The position numbers and the translations under genes are program-made. DNA of 64,000 nucleotides from Rana temporaria (Eukaryota; Chordata; Amphibia; Anura; Ranidae): the NCBI RefSeq assembly GCF_905171775.1, contig NC_053501.1, positions 21,606,098 to 21,670,097 of the forward strand, given 5' to 3'. Of this stretch, positions 11,414-22,739 are shown one piece after another. The notes under the pieces were generated by a model, which searched no databases, was not told the origin of the DNA, and saw only the letters and a program-made list of their open reading frames with translations. Every line of letters begins with the position of its first letter. Positions within the stretch are counted from its first letter, which is position 1.

Positions 11414-12108
11414 GGGCCATATTCTTATACATCTAAGGCGGCGGAACGTATGTACTTTACGTTACTCCGCCGCAAGTTTAAGTGGCAAGTGCCTGATTCA
11501 CAAACCACTTACCTGTAAACTTGCGGCGGCGTCGTGTAAAGTCCACCCGCGCAAGCCATCCTAATTCAAATGATCCTGGCAGGGGGCGTGGATCATTTAA
11601 ATTAGGCGCGCTCCCGCGCCGATCGTAATGCGCATGCTCCGTCGGGTAAATTACCCGACGTGCATTGCGCTAAATGACGTCTCACGGACGTCATTTGTTT
11701 TGACTGTAACGTAAATGGCGTCCAGCGCCATTCACGGACGACTTACGCAAACGATGTTAAATTTTGAAATTTCGATGCGGGATCGACGGCCATACTTAAC
11801 ATTGAGTACGCCACCTAGGGGGCATCTTTATCTTTACGCCACGTATCGCTTACGGAAACGACGTTAAAACACTACGGCAGGCAAGCGTACGTTAGAGAAT
11901 CGGCGTGACTAGTCATTTGCATATTCTACGCTGACCGCCACCTAGCGGTCAGCGTAAATATTGCAGCCTAAGATACAACGGCGCAAGCCGTCGTATCTTA
12001 GGCATGTTTAAGTGTATCTCAGTTTGAGAATACACTTAAACATAGGAAACGGACTTACGTAGGCGTATCTGCTGATACGCCTACGTAACTTGTTTAAGAA
12101 TATGGCCC
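11414..12108. mobile_element. GGGCCAGATTC element, TAT target duplication
   Basis: Termini are GGGCCATATTCTTA and TAAGAATATGGCCC, with TAT on both flanks (11411-11413 and 12109-12111). The core contains CCATACTTAACATTGAG, CCACCTAGCGGTC and paired TAAGATACAACGGCGCAAG blocks. It is 695 bp and carries no protein. Confidence 0.85.
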
Positions 12109-12154
12109 TATGTAACTATTATGTTATTATTACATTTCAGGGAAATGTGCTGCA

Positions 12155-12456
12155 GGGAGCACAGTGGCTAAGTGGCTAGCAACGTCTAGGGTCGTCAGTT
12201 CAAATCCCAACCACGACACTACACTACCTGCCTGGAGTTTGCATGCTCTGCCTGTGTGGGTTTCCTCCAGGTACTCCAGTTTCCTCCCACACTCCAAAGA
12301 CATGCTGGTAGGTTTATTGGCTCCTGTCTAAATTTTCTCTAGTATGTGTATGTATGAATGTGAGTTAGGGACTTTAGATTGTAAGCTCCTTGAGGGCAGG
12401 GACTGATGTGGATATACAATATATGTGTAAATTGACAGCACTATGTAATAAATAAA
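12155..12456 (+). mobile_element. V-SINE (tRNA-derived)
   Basis: The head carries RNA polymerase III boxes: A box TGGCTAAGTGG at about 12165 and B box AGTTCAAATCC at 12197-12207. The central V domain follows at about 12233-12308 with TGGGTTTCCTCCAGGTACTC and TTTCCTCCCACACTCCAAAG, the conserved core of the vertebrate V-SINE superfamily. The tail includes TTGTAAGCTCCTTGAGGGCA and ends in AATAAATAAA. It codes for no protein and depends on LINE machinery. Confidence 0.85.
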
Positions 12457-12524
12457 CCATTTTTTTTTTGTATTCCTTATCACCACTATTATTGCAATAG
12501 ATAATATTTTATGAATAATAATAA

Positions 12525-12620
12525 TAATCATCCTAATAATAATAAAAATCTAAATGAAACAGTAGTGGGTGGAAATCTTATTTAATTGCAGATATTTTAA
12601 TATTATTATTATTATATTAT
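12525..12620. repeat. (AAT)n / (ATT)n simple repeats
   Basis: AATAATAATAATAAT at about 12525 and ATTATTATTATTAT near 12602 are separated by about 50 bases. They may derive from the V-SINE tail region. Confidence 0.7.
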
Positions 12621-12639
12621 TGCCAATGCTTTAGACTCA

Positions 12640-13220
12640 TGTGATAGGGCTAGTTTGCGAGGCAGTCATTTCCCATGTACCTCTGCTCTCCATCTCTCTA
12701 TAGGCCAAAAAGCTGACCCATTCATAAATTATCACAATCAAACCTGGCAGCCCTTCCTTGCTCTTTCTGCCATTTAAAAGGCCAAGCACACCTAATGACG
12801 GCACCTAACCTCACCTAAAGGGGCCGATTTTCTCCCTGCCAAATAAATCATAATGCCTTTTCAATTAGTTTGCTCTTTCACTTACTTCTGTCCGGAATAA
12901 TTAGAAAAACAATTGACATGCCAGGAGGAGAGGCTATGAAGTAGTTTTTCCTCTGATAATTATCTTGCTGTAGTTCACTTTCCCGAGCTCCCACCAGGTC
13001 ACCAAAGCACAGAGAGGACACGGAGAGAGCATTAATGAGCTCTCATTGTAGATGTTAAAAAGCTTGTATTGATCTGTTTGTCCACGGAGGAGATATTTAA
13101 GCCTTTCTGCTAAGGGCAGTAGAGACAGAGATTCGTATCACAAAAGCCTTTTATCCAACCTTTTCTCCCTGACTTCAGTCCTGCCTCATCTCAGAAGCGC
13201 GTCTGCTTCCGGAGGTCAAT
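12640..13220. other. Unique island, candidate conserved non-coding element
   Basis: The stretch shows no repeat termini and no coding frame. It holds words such as CTTTTCAATTAGTTTGC, GGAATAATTAGAAAAACAATTG and AGCATTAATGAGCTC, clustered TAAT cores as seen in developmental enhancers. Conservation is inferred, not measured. Confidence 0.35.
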
Positions 13221-13644
13221 TCTTTTAAACTTTAAAAACATAAAAACACGTACAGTGTAAGGTTTACTGTAGGGAGTTATGTTTCTCGTAATAGACTTCC
13301 ACTTGTACCCACCAAGCCTGCAGATCCTATTTAAAGGTGCTCAGAATGCACTTTTGCTATTAGGCCCTAGTAAAGTGGATTGGAAATTTGAAGGAACTTT
13401 GTATGCCTTCCGGTCTGAGTTCTGAGAACTGGTAACGTAATGGAGTTATTTTTTTTTTTTTTTTGTAATCAAGGTTGTAAATATTTCAAGGGTTGACCCT
13501 TTCTATGAAGATACAAAGTGGAGAAGATACCCCCGAGGAGTTCAACAGGGATGAGGGGAATAAGCCGAACATCGGTCTTACCTATAATTATGGAATTTTA
13601 TTATATATCATTGGATGGACCGATCGTGTGTACGAGGCTTAACT

Positions 13645-13798
13645 GTCACAACAATAAGTGAGCAGCACTTGCTTGATAAAAAAAAATTCACATTGCAAAT
13701 AGGACCAGTAGGGTCAGTTCATTATGATTAAATTATTGTTGATAACAATTCTTAAATGGGTTGTAAAGGTTTGTTTTTTATTTTCTAAATAGGTTCCT
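13645..13798. repeat. AT-rich tandem repeat unit and host MITE left end
   Basis: ACAACAATAAGTGAGCAGCACTTGC... at 13645-13753 is a copy of a unit repeated at 15042-15165 and 15220-15330. From 13752 a TTAA followed by ATGGGTTGTAAAGG looks like the left end of a TTAA-type MITE, broken after 45 bp by the element at 13803. Confidence 0.55.
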
Positions 13799-13802
13799 TT
13801 AA

Positions 13803-14802
13803 CCACTTCCCGACCGCCGCATGTAGATATACGTCGGCAGAATGGCACGGACAGGCACATCAACGTACCTGTACGTGCCTGCCTAGACGTGGGTCGGGGG
13901 TCCGATCGGGACCCCCCCCCCCCCGCTACACGCGGCGGTCGGGTTCCCTCGGGGAGCGATCCGGGACGACGGCGCGGCTATTTGTTTATAGCCGCTCCGC
14001 CGCGATCGCTCCCCGGAGCTGAAGAACGGGGAGAGCCGTATGTAAACACAGCTTCCCCGTGCTTCACTATGGCGCTGCATCGATCGAGTGATCCCCTTTA
14101 TAGTGGAGACTCGATCGATGACGTCATTCCTACAGCCACACCCCCCTAAAGTTGTAAACACACACTAAGTGTACACTAAATCCTACAGCGCCACCTGTGG
14201 TTAACTCCCAAACTGCAACTGTCATTTTCACAATAAAGAATGCAATTTAAATGCATTTTTTGCTGTGAAAATGACAATGGTCCCAAAAATGTGTCAAAAT
14301 TGTCCGAAGTGTCCGCCATAATGTCGCAGTCACGAAAAAAATCGCTGATCGTCGCCATTAGTAGTAAAAAAAAAAAATTAATAAAAATGCAATACAACTA
14401 TCCCCTATTTTGTAAACGCTATAAATTTTGCGCAAACCAATCGATAAACGCTTATTGCGATTTTTTTTACCAAAAATAGGTAGAAGAATACGTATCAGCC
14501 TAAACTGAGGAAAAAAATAAATTATATATGTTTTTGGGGGATATTTATTATAGCAAAAAGTAAAAAATATTGCATTTTTTTCAAAATTGTCGCTCTATTT
14601 TTGTTTATAGCGCAAAAAATAAAAACCGCAGAGGTGATCAAATACCACCAAAAGAAAGCTCTATTTGTGGGGAAAAAAGGACGCCAATTTTGTTTGGGAG
14701 CCACGTCGCACGACCGTGCAATTGTCTGTTAAAGCGACGCAGTCCCGAACTGTAAAAACACCTTGGGTCTTTAGGCATCATATTGGCCCGGTCCTTAAGT
14801 GG
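13803..14802. mobile_element. TTAA (piggyBac-like) non-autonomous element, 1,000 bp
   Basis: TTAA flanks both ends (13799-13802 and 14803-14806), the invariant target of piggyBac transposases. The ends are CCACTTCC and TTAAGTGG, imperfect inverted repeats. The interior includes a C run (13912-13923), two copies of TGTGAAAATGAC-type words in inverted arrangement and a CpG-rich left third. No transposase is encoded. Removing it joins GGTTCCTTTAA to GCTAGTGCATTTTTGG, which I recall as one continuous frog repeat. Confidence 0.75.
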
Positions 14803-14806
14803 TTAA

Positions 14807-15500
14807 GCTAGTGCATTTTTGGCTCACTTACCTTTTCCTTTGATTTCCCTTCTAAATGATTTTGTCTGACATTATATACATCTACAAATTTAATGGAAGC
14901 ATTTAGACTGCACACATAGAAAATATATATTATAAAAATGCACCATAAATTTATTTAGTTTTGAACAGGGTAGGTAAGTATAAGATAGCTTTTTTTTTTC
15001 TATCTGTCTGTGACTCCCTTGTTTTCTATCTTTGTAATAACAACAATAAGTGAGCACTACATAAAATGGCACTTGCATGATGAAATAAAACTTTCAAATT
15101 GCAAATAGGTATCCAGTACCTTAGGACAAAATTATTGTTGATAAAAAGTATTAATTTAAATAAAAAAAAAACACTTGAAAAAACAATAACATTCATGTCT
15201 ATATTTTTCAAAACAATTAGTAATCACTACATAAAATGGCACTTGCATGATAAAAATGTTTTTAAAATGTTCATACTGCACATAGGACCAGTTCCCTATA
15301 ATAAAATTATTGTTGATAAAAATTATTAATTAAGAAAAAAAAAACTTGAAAAAACAATAACCTCTTCTGTAAGAGAAACCCATCAAAATAAAGTTAATGT
15401 ACAATACTGTCAGTAGGGTTCAGTTCAGTATGATAAAATAATGATTAAAAAAAGGAAAACAATAATAAAGTTCATGTACAGCACTGTTAGAAAGATAAAT
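14807..15500. repeat. AT-rich tandem repeat, about 160-bp unit
   Basis: Two units (about 15042-15200 and 15205-15362) share CACTACATAAAATGGCACTT, AAAATTATTGTTGATAAAAA and CTTGAAAAAACAATAAC. A degenerate third begins near 15410. Together with the copy at 13645-13753 this is one array split by other insertions. Confidence 0.65.
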
Positions 15501-16213
15501 GGGGGTAATCCACAAAGAGCCGGCGTAACGTAAATTTTCCCATTTAAGTTACACTGCCTTAAAATTTCTACCTAAGTGCCCGATCCACAAAGCACTTACC
15601 TAGAAATTTTTGGCTGTGTAACTTAAATTCCGCCGGCGCAAGGCGTTCCTCTTTTCATGGGGGCGATTCCCATTTAAATTAGGCGCGCTCCCGCGCCGGC
15701 CATACTGCGCATGCTCGTGACGTAATTTTCCTGACGTGCATAGCGCGAAATTACGTTACGCCAAGCTTTGTGGATCGCGACGGGTCAATAAAGTTGCGTC
15801 GGGAAAAAAAAAAAGATACGGCGGGGGAAAAAAAAATTAAAAAAAAAAAAAAAATCGCGTCGCTGGACAGAAGGGTCTGTTTTTACAAGGTGTAAACAGT
15901 TTACACTTTGTAAAAGCAGCCCTAATTTTGCGTTTGCAAACTAAAACTTACGGAGAAAAAACGAAGCTGAAAAGCTTCGTGGATCTTCGTAAGTGCTAAT
16001 TTGCATACCCGAGGCGGCATTTCGGCACAAAATGCCCCCAGCGGCGGATGCGGTACTGCATCCTAAGATCCGGCAGTGTAAGTCCCTTACACATGTCGGA
16101 TCTTCTGCCTAACTATGGAAAACTGATTCTGTGGATCAGTTCCATAGTTAGAAACAGGGATACGACGGCGTAACAGCAGTTACGCCGGCGTATCCCTTTT
16201 GAGGATCTGACCC
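15501..16213. mobile_element. GGGCCAGATTC-family element, divergent ends
   Basis: The left end reads GGGGTAATCCACAAAGAG and the right end GGATCTGACCC. The family core is present: GCGCATGCTCGTGACG, AATTTGCATACCCG and the paired CCGGCGTA/TACGCCGG stems. A long A-rich stretch lies near 15805-15855. No target duplication is visible. Confidence 0.65.
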
Positions 16214-16321
16214 AAGATTTCCATGTAAGGTCATTTTTCCTTAACACGTAACAGCAATGCAGGTTTGAAATAGGAAATCCCAGTTCCCATGATGCAATGC
16301 AAGCCTTTAAAGTTGGCCTCC

Positions 16322-16637
16322 CGGCTAGGTTCACACTGCTGCGAATTCAAAATCGCGGTTTAAGCGCGATTTTACCGCGATTTCGCGGCTGCGATTTTGC
16401 CGCGATTTCGGCCGCGATTTAAGAGACATCTGTGCAGGGTTTAATGTAAATCGCGGCCCGAAATCGCAAAAAATAGTACAGGAACTACTTTTTGAAATCG
16501 GTGCAGCGCCGCAGATGCGGCGTCGCACCGATTAGGACAGTGCTATTGCCGACAATTGCCGGCAAATGCCGCCGATTTGAGATGCGGTTTGACATGTGAA
16601 ATCGCATCTCAAATCGTACCCAGTGTGAACCTGGGCT
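16322..16637. mobile_element. MITE with AGGTTCACACTG ends
   Basis: AGGTTCACACTG (left) and CAGTGTGAACCT (right) are perfect inverted repeats. The interior repeats AATCGCGATTT-type palindromes. No coding capacity and no clear target duplication. Confidence 0.7.
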
Positions 16638-16639
16638 CC

Positions 16640-17570
16640 TACTCTGTGCAATTAGCATTATGTACCAGGACAGGTGGTTGAAACAAGGTGTGCATGCATA
16701 AAAATCTTTTCAGGCCTCATCGTTTTTTTATCGATTGATTCCAGTGTGTTAATGTCATTGTGTTGAGGCAGCTCATTTATTTTAAATAACAACCACAACA
16801 AACACCATTGCTGTAATACACTGCAATGCATGCTGTGCGGTTATTCCTGTTGTGGTAACATACGGCAAATGCTCATTACCATTCTGCATAGGTGGGAAGC
16901 AGGTCAGGTTCAGCTCTGCCATTGCAACTAAAGTAAACAAAACACACATTTAATTGAAAATACATTATATTGAGTTTACAATTAGGGTAGATCTGTATAT
17001 TAATTTTGGTAATGATAAAAAGGAGAATATTTATATGGGAAGAAGTTAAAAATAAATAATTTTTTAATCACCATTGTGATTAACTATAAGCAATTAAAAA
17101 AAAAAGTGTGAAAAAAAAATTCTTAAGGAAATAAAAACACCAAAGAATAATATGTTTACTAGAATCACACAAGTGATCATGTAATGGTACATTTGTGCTT
17201 CTCCAAACAATAAAGACAAGTTGAAGAGGCTGAGCAGACAAAATACATATTCATTATGCGTGTCTACAGTGTTTCCCCGGAGACAGACAACTTTGAAGAA
17301 ACTTGAACCAGAACTTTGACCTTCCGAGAGGCCAGAGTTCAAACAAGCTGCTTGGAAAAAAAAGCCTTTGTTGGATTCTTCGATAATCTGACTGATTTGG
17401 GGCGTCTGGTCAGACTGCGACCTTGATGTCTAGGATGGGAAATTTGTAGAACTTTGCTGCATAATGTGGGTCTTTAAAATAATGGCTATTCTCGAGTATT
17501 TAGGGTGGAACCGGAATGGTCCATCAATAGGCTTCACAACAAAGACAAGTTGAAGTCTTTAAAGGTAAAC
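16640..17570. other. Unassigned, mostly unique sequence
   Basis: AT-rich DNA without coding signs. A small hairpin-like word pair CAATGCATGC/GCATGCATAAAA occurs around 16690-16835. It might hold regulatory sequence, but I cannot support a specific call. Confidence 0.3.
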
Positions 17571-17859
17571 ATAGCAGCAGTTAGAGAGAACTACTTCCAA
17601 TTAGAAGACACAATAATGTTTTAAGACGAAACAGTCAAGACTAGATTTGTATAAGAAACCAGATATTTAGTCTTTCAGTTATTATAATTGTGTACGTTTA
17701 TTTATAGTTAGGTAAGGTTGAATAAAGACAACAGTCCATCCAGTTCAACCTGTGTTGGTGTGTGTGTGTGTAGATAATCATTTCCCATATCCCTGTATAT
17801 TGTGTTCGCTAAGATGCACGTCCAAGAGTCTTTTATAATGATCAATACTTCCTGCTGAC

Positions 17860-18306
17860 CAGGGGTCAAGTCCTGGGGGGAAAAGTGTGGGAACTCCCAC
17901 CCAAGATCCACTCCCCCACAAAAAAAAAAAAATGATACGCTCATATGCATAATTACTAAACCGCATGTTTTTTTTCCGAAAAAAGAAGCAAGTTCTTTCT
18001 AAATCCCGCGATAACTCACGGCAGACCTCCGCAATGTCTCCTGGGAACAATGACAAAAGCTCCCAGGAGACATTGCAGCATTGAGGAAGATAAATCCATA
18101 TACAGGAAGCGGCCAGTAACAAAGGATTACTAAGGTTCGCCTGCCCCTGACAGTGACTCGAGCTGGGCATCGCCGGTTAGTGAAGGATTGGCTCAGGCGG
18201 CTCGGCTGCTCTTGGCTGCTCTAGTCCTGCAAAGGGAACTGAGTTCCTGCTGTGAAAAAAGTGCAGGAACTCCGTTTCCACGCGTTCCCGCAGGACTTGA
18301 GCCCTG
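17860..18306. mobile_element. hAT-type MITE with perfect 8-bp target duplication
   Basis: Ends are CAGGGGTCAAGTCCTG and CAGGACTTGAGCCCTG, 16-bp inverted repeats with one mismatch. CTGCTGAC occurs immediately before (17852-17859) and after (18307-18314). CAG-type ends with an 8-bp duplication are the signature of hAT transposases. An internal stem pairs GTCTCCTGGGA with TCCCAGGAGAC near 18030-18075. It is 447 bp with no transposase and lies inside CR1, so it is younger than the CR1 copy. Confidence 0.9.
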
Positions 18307-18433
18307 CTGCTGACACCACAGATTATGGAGGAGACTTCCACATCCTTACCGCCCTGACAGTGAAAAATCTTCTATGCAGATTAAGGTTAAAGAGCATCTC
18401 TTCCAGTCTCATTGTGTAACCCTGTGCCTTCTT

Positions 18434-18828
18434 ATGCCACACGATCGGAAATTCCGACAAGAAAAGTCAGAAATTCCGACCGTGTGTAGGTTTCATCGGA
18501 CTTTTGCTGTCGGAATTTCCGCAAACAAAAGATTGAGAGCAGGTTCTCTATTTTTCCGACGGGAAAAAGTTCCCATCGGGAAATCCGCTCATCTGTATGC
18601 AATTCCGATGCGCCAAAAAACATACATGCTCAGAATCAAGCAGAAGAGCCGAACTGCCTATTGAACTTCATTGATCTCGGCTCGTAATACCTCTTGTATG
18701 TCACCGCGTTCTTGACGGTCGGAATTGTGTGACCGTGTGTATACAACACAAGTTTGAGCCAAAATTCGGTCAGAAAAAATCCACGATTTTCGTGTCGGAA
18801 TTTCCGATCGTGTGTACGCGATATAACA
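18434..18828. mobile_element. TACACACGAC-family MITE inside CR1
   Basis: The left end GCCACACGATCGGAAATTCC and the right end GGAATTTCCGATCGTGTG are inverted repeats. The interior repeats TCGGAATTTCCG-type palindromes. It separates two CR1 pieces, which fixes its insertion as later than the CR1. Confidence 0.75.
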
Positions 18829-19356
18829 CCCCTCCGACTAAAACGTTTCATACTTACGCTGGGATCACCACTGAGGTATTTGTATATCACTATCATATCT
18901 CCTCTCAAGCGTCTCTTCTCCAGGTAGTCATTCCTCGTAATTGAGGTCCTCCAGTCCCCATATTAATTAAGTTGCCCTTCTCTGGACTAACTCCAGCTCC
19001 AGCACATGCTTTCTGAGGATCGATGACCAGAACTAGACGGAATACTGCGGATGTTGCCGAACCAGAGTTTTATAAAGTTACAGGATTATCGTTTTATCTC
19101 TGGAGTAAATTCCCTTTTTAATGCATGCTAATATTCTGCTGCCTTTGCTTGCTACAGCTTGGCATTGCATGCTATTGCTCAGTCTGTCTTCTACTAGGAT
19201 CTCCAGATCTTTCTCCATCCTGGAATCCCCCAGGGGTTCTCCCCCCTAGTGAGTAACTTGTGTTCATATTTTTATGAGTTATGAAGAATTTATATTCTTC
19301 CTCTGTTTAACTCTTCTTACTACTTACTAAATACTTACAACTTACTAACTTACTTA

Positions 19357-20020
19357 CCTTATTTATTGGTGTAAAACACTCAATTTTTTACCTTGCAAAT
19401 AAGTTGAAAATAGTGTGTGCGTGTTATACGCAGATACTGCAATTTGGGCTGCCTCGTAGAGAACGGGGAGGAGGTGGGACGAGCACCTTTAGATTATATA
19501 CAGCGAGAATCTCCTGTTTTCTCAGCGACCTCTGTAATAGGAAGTCCCGTCTCCTGGGCCGGCATTGGACCAATGTTCTGTCTATCATAGAAGCCGGTCC
19601 AAGAGGTGGGACTTTGTCTTAAAGAGGCCACTGGGTAAACAGGAGATTCTCGCTGTATATAATCTAATGGCGCTCATCCCGCCCCCTCCCTGAGATGGAC
19701 ATTGATCAGGCTGCATTCATGGCAATGGGGAGCCAATGTTAATCAAACTGCATTGGTGGGCAATTGTGAGGCTGCGGATGGGCATTGATCAAGCTGCATT
19801 AATGGGCAATTGTGAAGCTGCAGATGGGCATTGATCAAGCTGCATTGATGGGCAATTTTGAGGCTGCAGGTGGGCATTGATCAGGCTGGATTAATGGGAA
19901 TTGACCCTTATTTTGCTTCAAAGTTCTTTATTTAAAATTGAATTTTTTTTCCAGAAACTTCCCTCTTAAAATGAAGGTGCGTGTTATACGCCTGTGCGTG
20001 TTATATGCCAATAAATACGG
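19357..20020. mobile_element. Mariner-like MITE (CCGTATTTATTGG ends), TA-flanked
   Basis: The left end CCTTATTTATTGGTGTA and the right end GCCAATAAATACGG are inverted relatives, each flanked by TA. GTGCGTGTTATACGC occurs near both ends. It belongs with 56370-56829 and 57737-58400. A minisatellite fills its right third. Confidence 0.75.
19690..19905. repeat. Minisatellite inside the 19357 element
   Basis: Units of about 30 and 60 bases built from GGGCATTGATCA(A/G)GCTGCAT and GGGCAATTGTGA(G/A)GCTGC repeat four times with substitutions. It is non-coding. Confidence 0.75.
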
Positions 20021-20022
20021 TA

Positions 20023-20486
20023 GTTTGATTCTTCAGCTTGGGTGTCAGAGATTAGAGGTCACCTGAATTCTGACAGCAGTCTCCCTGGCAACTACCCTCT
20101 CTCCCTCTGATGCTGTGGCTGTCCCTCGCCGGCTCTATGTCCGTGATCTGAGCGCTTACATGTCACGATTATACTGTCAGTCACCACTCTCAGCTCTCCC
20201 CCTCCGGGCTGAGGAGGGGGTGGAAGTGGGAGCGGATGGCTCAGGCTCTCAACAGCACACTTATAGGCTGAGCCAGCTGATGATCAGGCATCTAGATGGA
20301 TCCTAAAAATATGATCAGGATCCTTTCAGAGTCACAAGGAAGTGCACTCCTGTGACCCACTAGAAGAAATGGCCAAAAATGTTTGGCCATACTTCTTTTT
20401 TAAATAACAACACTGTGTAGTTGGTTATATGCCTCTAAAAACTATGGGGCTCTGTTGTTTGATGCCATTATGCACTGTTAGGAATA
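20023..20486. other. Unassigned repeat-like sequence
   Basis: The end of this block (TGTGACCCACTAGAAG, TTTGGCCATACTTC) resembles 31530-31590 (TGTGACCCAAAAGACT, TTTGGCCATACTTCC), so it is probably an uncharacterised interspersed repeat. No coding signal. Confidence 0.35.
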
Positions 20487-20488
20487 GG

Positions 20489-21150
20489 GGGCCAGATTCA
20501 CAAAAGAGATACGACGGCCCGTTCTAACAATGCGACTGATTCATAGAATCAGTTACGCATAGCTAGCCCTAAGATCCGACAGGTGTAATTGACTTACACT
20601 GTCGGATCTTAAGGATGCAATTCTAGGCCGGCCGCTAGGTGGCGAGGCCATTGCGGTCGGCGTAGAATATGCAAATGACTAGTTACGGCGATTCCCGAAC
20701 GTCCGCGCTGCCCGTCGATCTAACTTTACGTTGTTTCCGTCGAGTTACGCCGCGTAAAATTAGGGCTGAGCCCTAGTTGTTCTAAGCCATGTTAAGTATG
20801 GCCATCGTTCCTGCGTCGAAATTTAAAAAACCACGTCATTTGCGTAAGTCGTCCGTGAATGGCGCTGGACGCCATTTACGTGCGACGTCATTTAGCGCAA
20901 TGCACGTCGGGTAATTTTCCCGACGGAGCATGCGCAGTACGTTCGGCGCGGGAACACGTTTAATTTAAATGGTGCCCGCCCCATTTGAATTAGGCGGGCT
21001 TGCGCCGAGTGGATTTATGTTACACCGCCGCAAGTTTACAGGTAAGAGCTTTGTGAACCAGGCACTTACGCTGTAAACCTGCGGCGGTGTAACGTAAATC
21101 GCATACGTTACGCTGCCGTGGAGCAACGTAATTCTTTCAGAATCTGGCCC
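20489..21150. mobile_element. GGGCCAGATTC element, AGG target duplication
   Basis: Ends are GGGCCAGATTCACA and CAGAATCTGGCCC, with AGG on both flanks (20486-20488, 21151-21153). It is in the opposite orientation to 46863-47567 and close to it in sequence (shared TAAGATCCGACAGGTGTAAT and GCCGGCCGCTAGGTGGCGAG). 662 bp, no protein. Confidence 0.85.
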
Positions 21151-21167
21151 AGGGTCACTATGAGGTT

Positions 21168-22027
21168 GATTTACTAAGGTTTACTTAGCAAAATTAATTT
21201 TCAGTTAACATAGCTTCACTTTATTCACTAAGCTAAGTGAACATTCTTTACTTCGTAATCCCCTCCTAGTTAGGGTGTAGGGTGTCAGGCAAATTTATCT
21301 TGACTCTGTAGCCAGTAGAGCAGTGGTCGATTACTTTAGTTTGCTCAGGGTTTCACAGGCCCCATTGTAATCTAGAAGTGAGAGAAAAGACAGAAGGGTA
21401 GTCTGATCATTAATAGGGATCTAGACAATCCCTGAGGAGGCGCGTCCAGTCAGTTGCTGGAGAGCTCATAAATAGCTGGAGTTAAGTTGGTCCTGGGTCT
21501 GTTCATCAAGGTCCCAGCTCTGGTATAGCTAGGAAGCCTACTTCAAAGGTTCTAGTTTTTGGTCTAGAAAGCTTGCTGAAGAGTGCCCGGTGGAGTTGGA
21601 GGAGGACTACCAGCTGTTCTGTGGTATTCTGAGCTTTGTTTCTGCCTCACAGAAGAGTGCCCAGTGGATATCATGTGCTGGTTCTCTATTCTGCAGAGGG
21701 CTCTTGTAACTGTTCAGTCAGCAGTGTCCCTTAGGAGAACTTCGTTTTAGCTAATTATCCCACTCTGTTGTGGCACAGAGTAATTAGTAGAAGAGGTGTC
21801 CTAAAATTATTCAGTGTTCCTGGGGTATCCCATGCCCCCACCACTGCATTTAAGTTTAATCTGCACAAAAAAAAGCAGAAAAGGCACTCCCTAGTCTGTT
21901 TAATAGAGCCAGAGAGAGAGAAAATGAAGTGTGCCTGGCTGCCTCTGCACTAAAATTGGGGGATGAACCAATCGAATTACAGCAGCTCCTTTGGGAGTGT
22001 GCCACAACTTTTCTAGTAAATCAGTCC
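21168..22027. mobile_element. Possible MITE with TTGATTTACTA ends
   Basis: TTGATTTACTAAGGTTTAC at the left and ACTTTTCTAGTAAATCAG at the right are imperfect inverted repeats. The interior is not symmetric and includes an LTR-like stretch (CTCATAAATAGCTGG, a TATA-like word), so a retroelement may have inserted between the ends. No coding frame. Confidence 0.4.
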
Positions 22028-22212
22028 CACTGTGTGGGCTCAGCCAATTGTCTTCAGGGTACCTCTGACAATCAAGCTAGAGAGTGATGCTCAAATAGCA
22101 AATAAAGCTAAAAAAAAGATATGACAGAAAAAAACATTGCAGCTTGAGGTCCAAAATAATAGCAGACAATGACACATATGTTCTAGGATAACACAAAAAA
22201 TTAGGGAAAATC

Positions 22213-22738
22213 AGGCCCCTTTTTACACTGGGGTGGGAGGTGTAGCGGTGCAATTTTTAGCAGCTCTATGCTGTCGGAATTGCCGCGGGATTGCAGCGGT
22301 ATCTAGCCACTAGCGGTGTGGTTTTAACCCCCGCTAGCAGACGAAAAAGGGTTAAAACCGCCCGCAATGCGCCTCTGCAGAGGCGCATTGCCGCCAGTAT
22401 AGCCGCGGTGTCCAATTGTTTTCAATGGGAAGGAGCGGTGGAGGAGCGCTTACCCCGACTTGTTCATTCCCCAACTTGTTCATTTCCCGACTTAGTTGGG
22501 GTAGGCAGTACACTTTGGTGGGGGTGGGTCAGCCATGCCCTGTGACATTTGACCTCTGGGAACCCGCCTTCAGACCTTTGACCTCAGGGGAGGTCCCTAT
22601 TCCAATTCCTGAGTCCTAGCCATATTCTTCAATGGAAAACCCTAACCCCTAACCACTCCTTCACCGCTCCAAAGATGCGGCTAGCGGGACTTTTGAAGCG
22701 GTCCTGCTAGCGCACCGCCTCAGTGTGAAAGCCCTCAG
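22213..22738. mobile_element. MITE with CTTTTTACACTG ends
   Basis: AGGCCCCTTTTTACACTG (left) resembles the complement of CAGTGTGAAAGCCCTCAGG (right). The interior has TGCGCCTCTGCAGAGGCGCA, a perfect 20-base palindrome near 22369-22388. A second left end, GGCTTTTTACACTGAG, begins directly after, so two copies may abut. Confidence 0.55.
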
Positions 22739-22739
22739 G

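Larger units (their letters stand above)
17575..19290 (-). mobile_element. CR1-type LINE 3' region, reverse strand, twice interrupted
   Basis: Read on the reverse strand, three pieces (18829-19290, 18315-18433, 17575-17859) join into the C-terminal part of CR1 ORF2 and its tail. The first has the phrase RLRGDMIVIYKYLSGDPSVS after the family's LEKR-type motif, the second RLEEMLFNLNLHRRFFTVRA, the third LLDVHLSEHNIQGYGK. Two DNA transposons sit between the pieces (17860-18306, 18434-18828). Reverse transcriptase and endonuclease parts are missing, a usual 5' truncation. Confidence 0.75.

Noticed and set aside
12155..12240. tRNA-like A and B boxes, possible tRNA gene
   Set aside because: No cloverleaf can be completed, and the downstream V domain shows it is the head of a V-SINE.
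13883..14161. Overlapping CpG-rich frames on both strands, possible CpG-island first exon
   Set aside because: The region is the left third of a non-autonomous TTAA element with symmetric CpG-rich stems.
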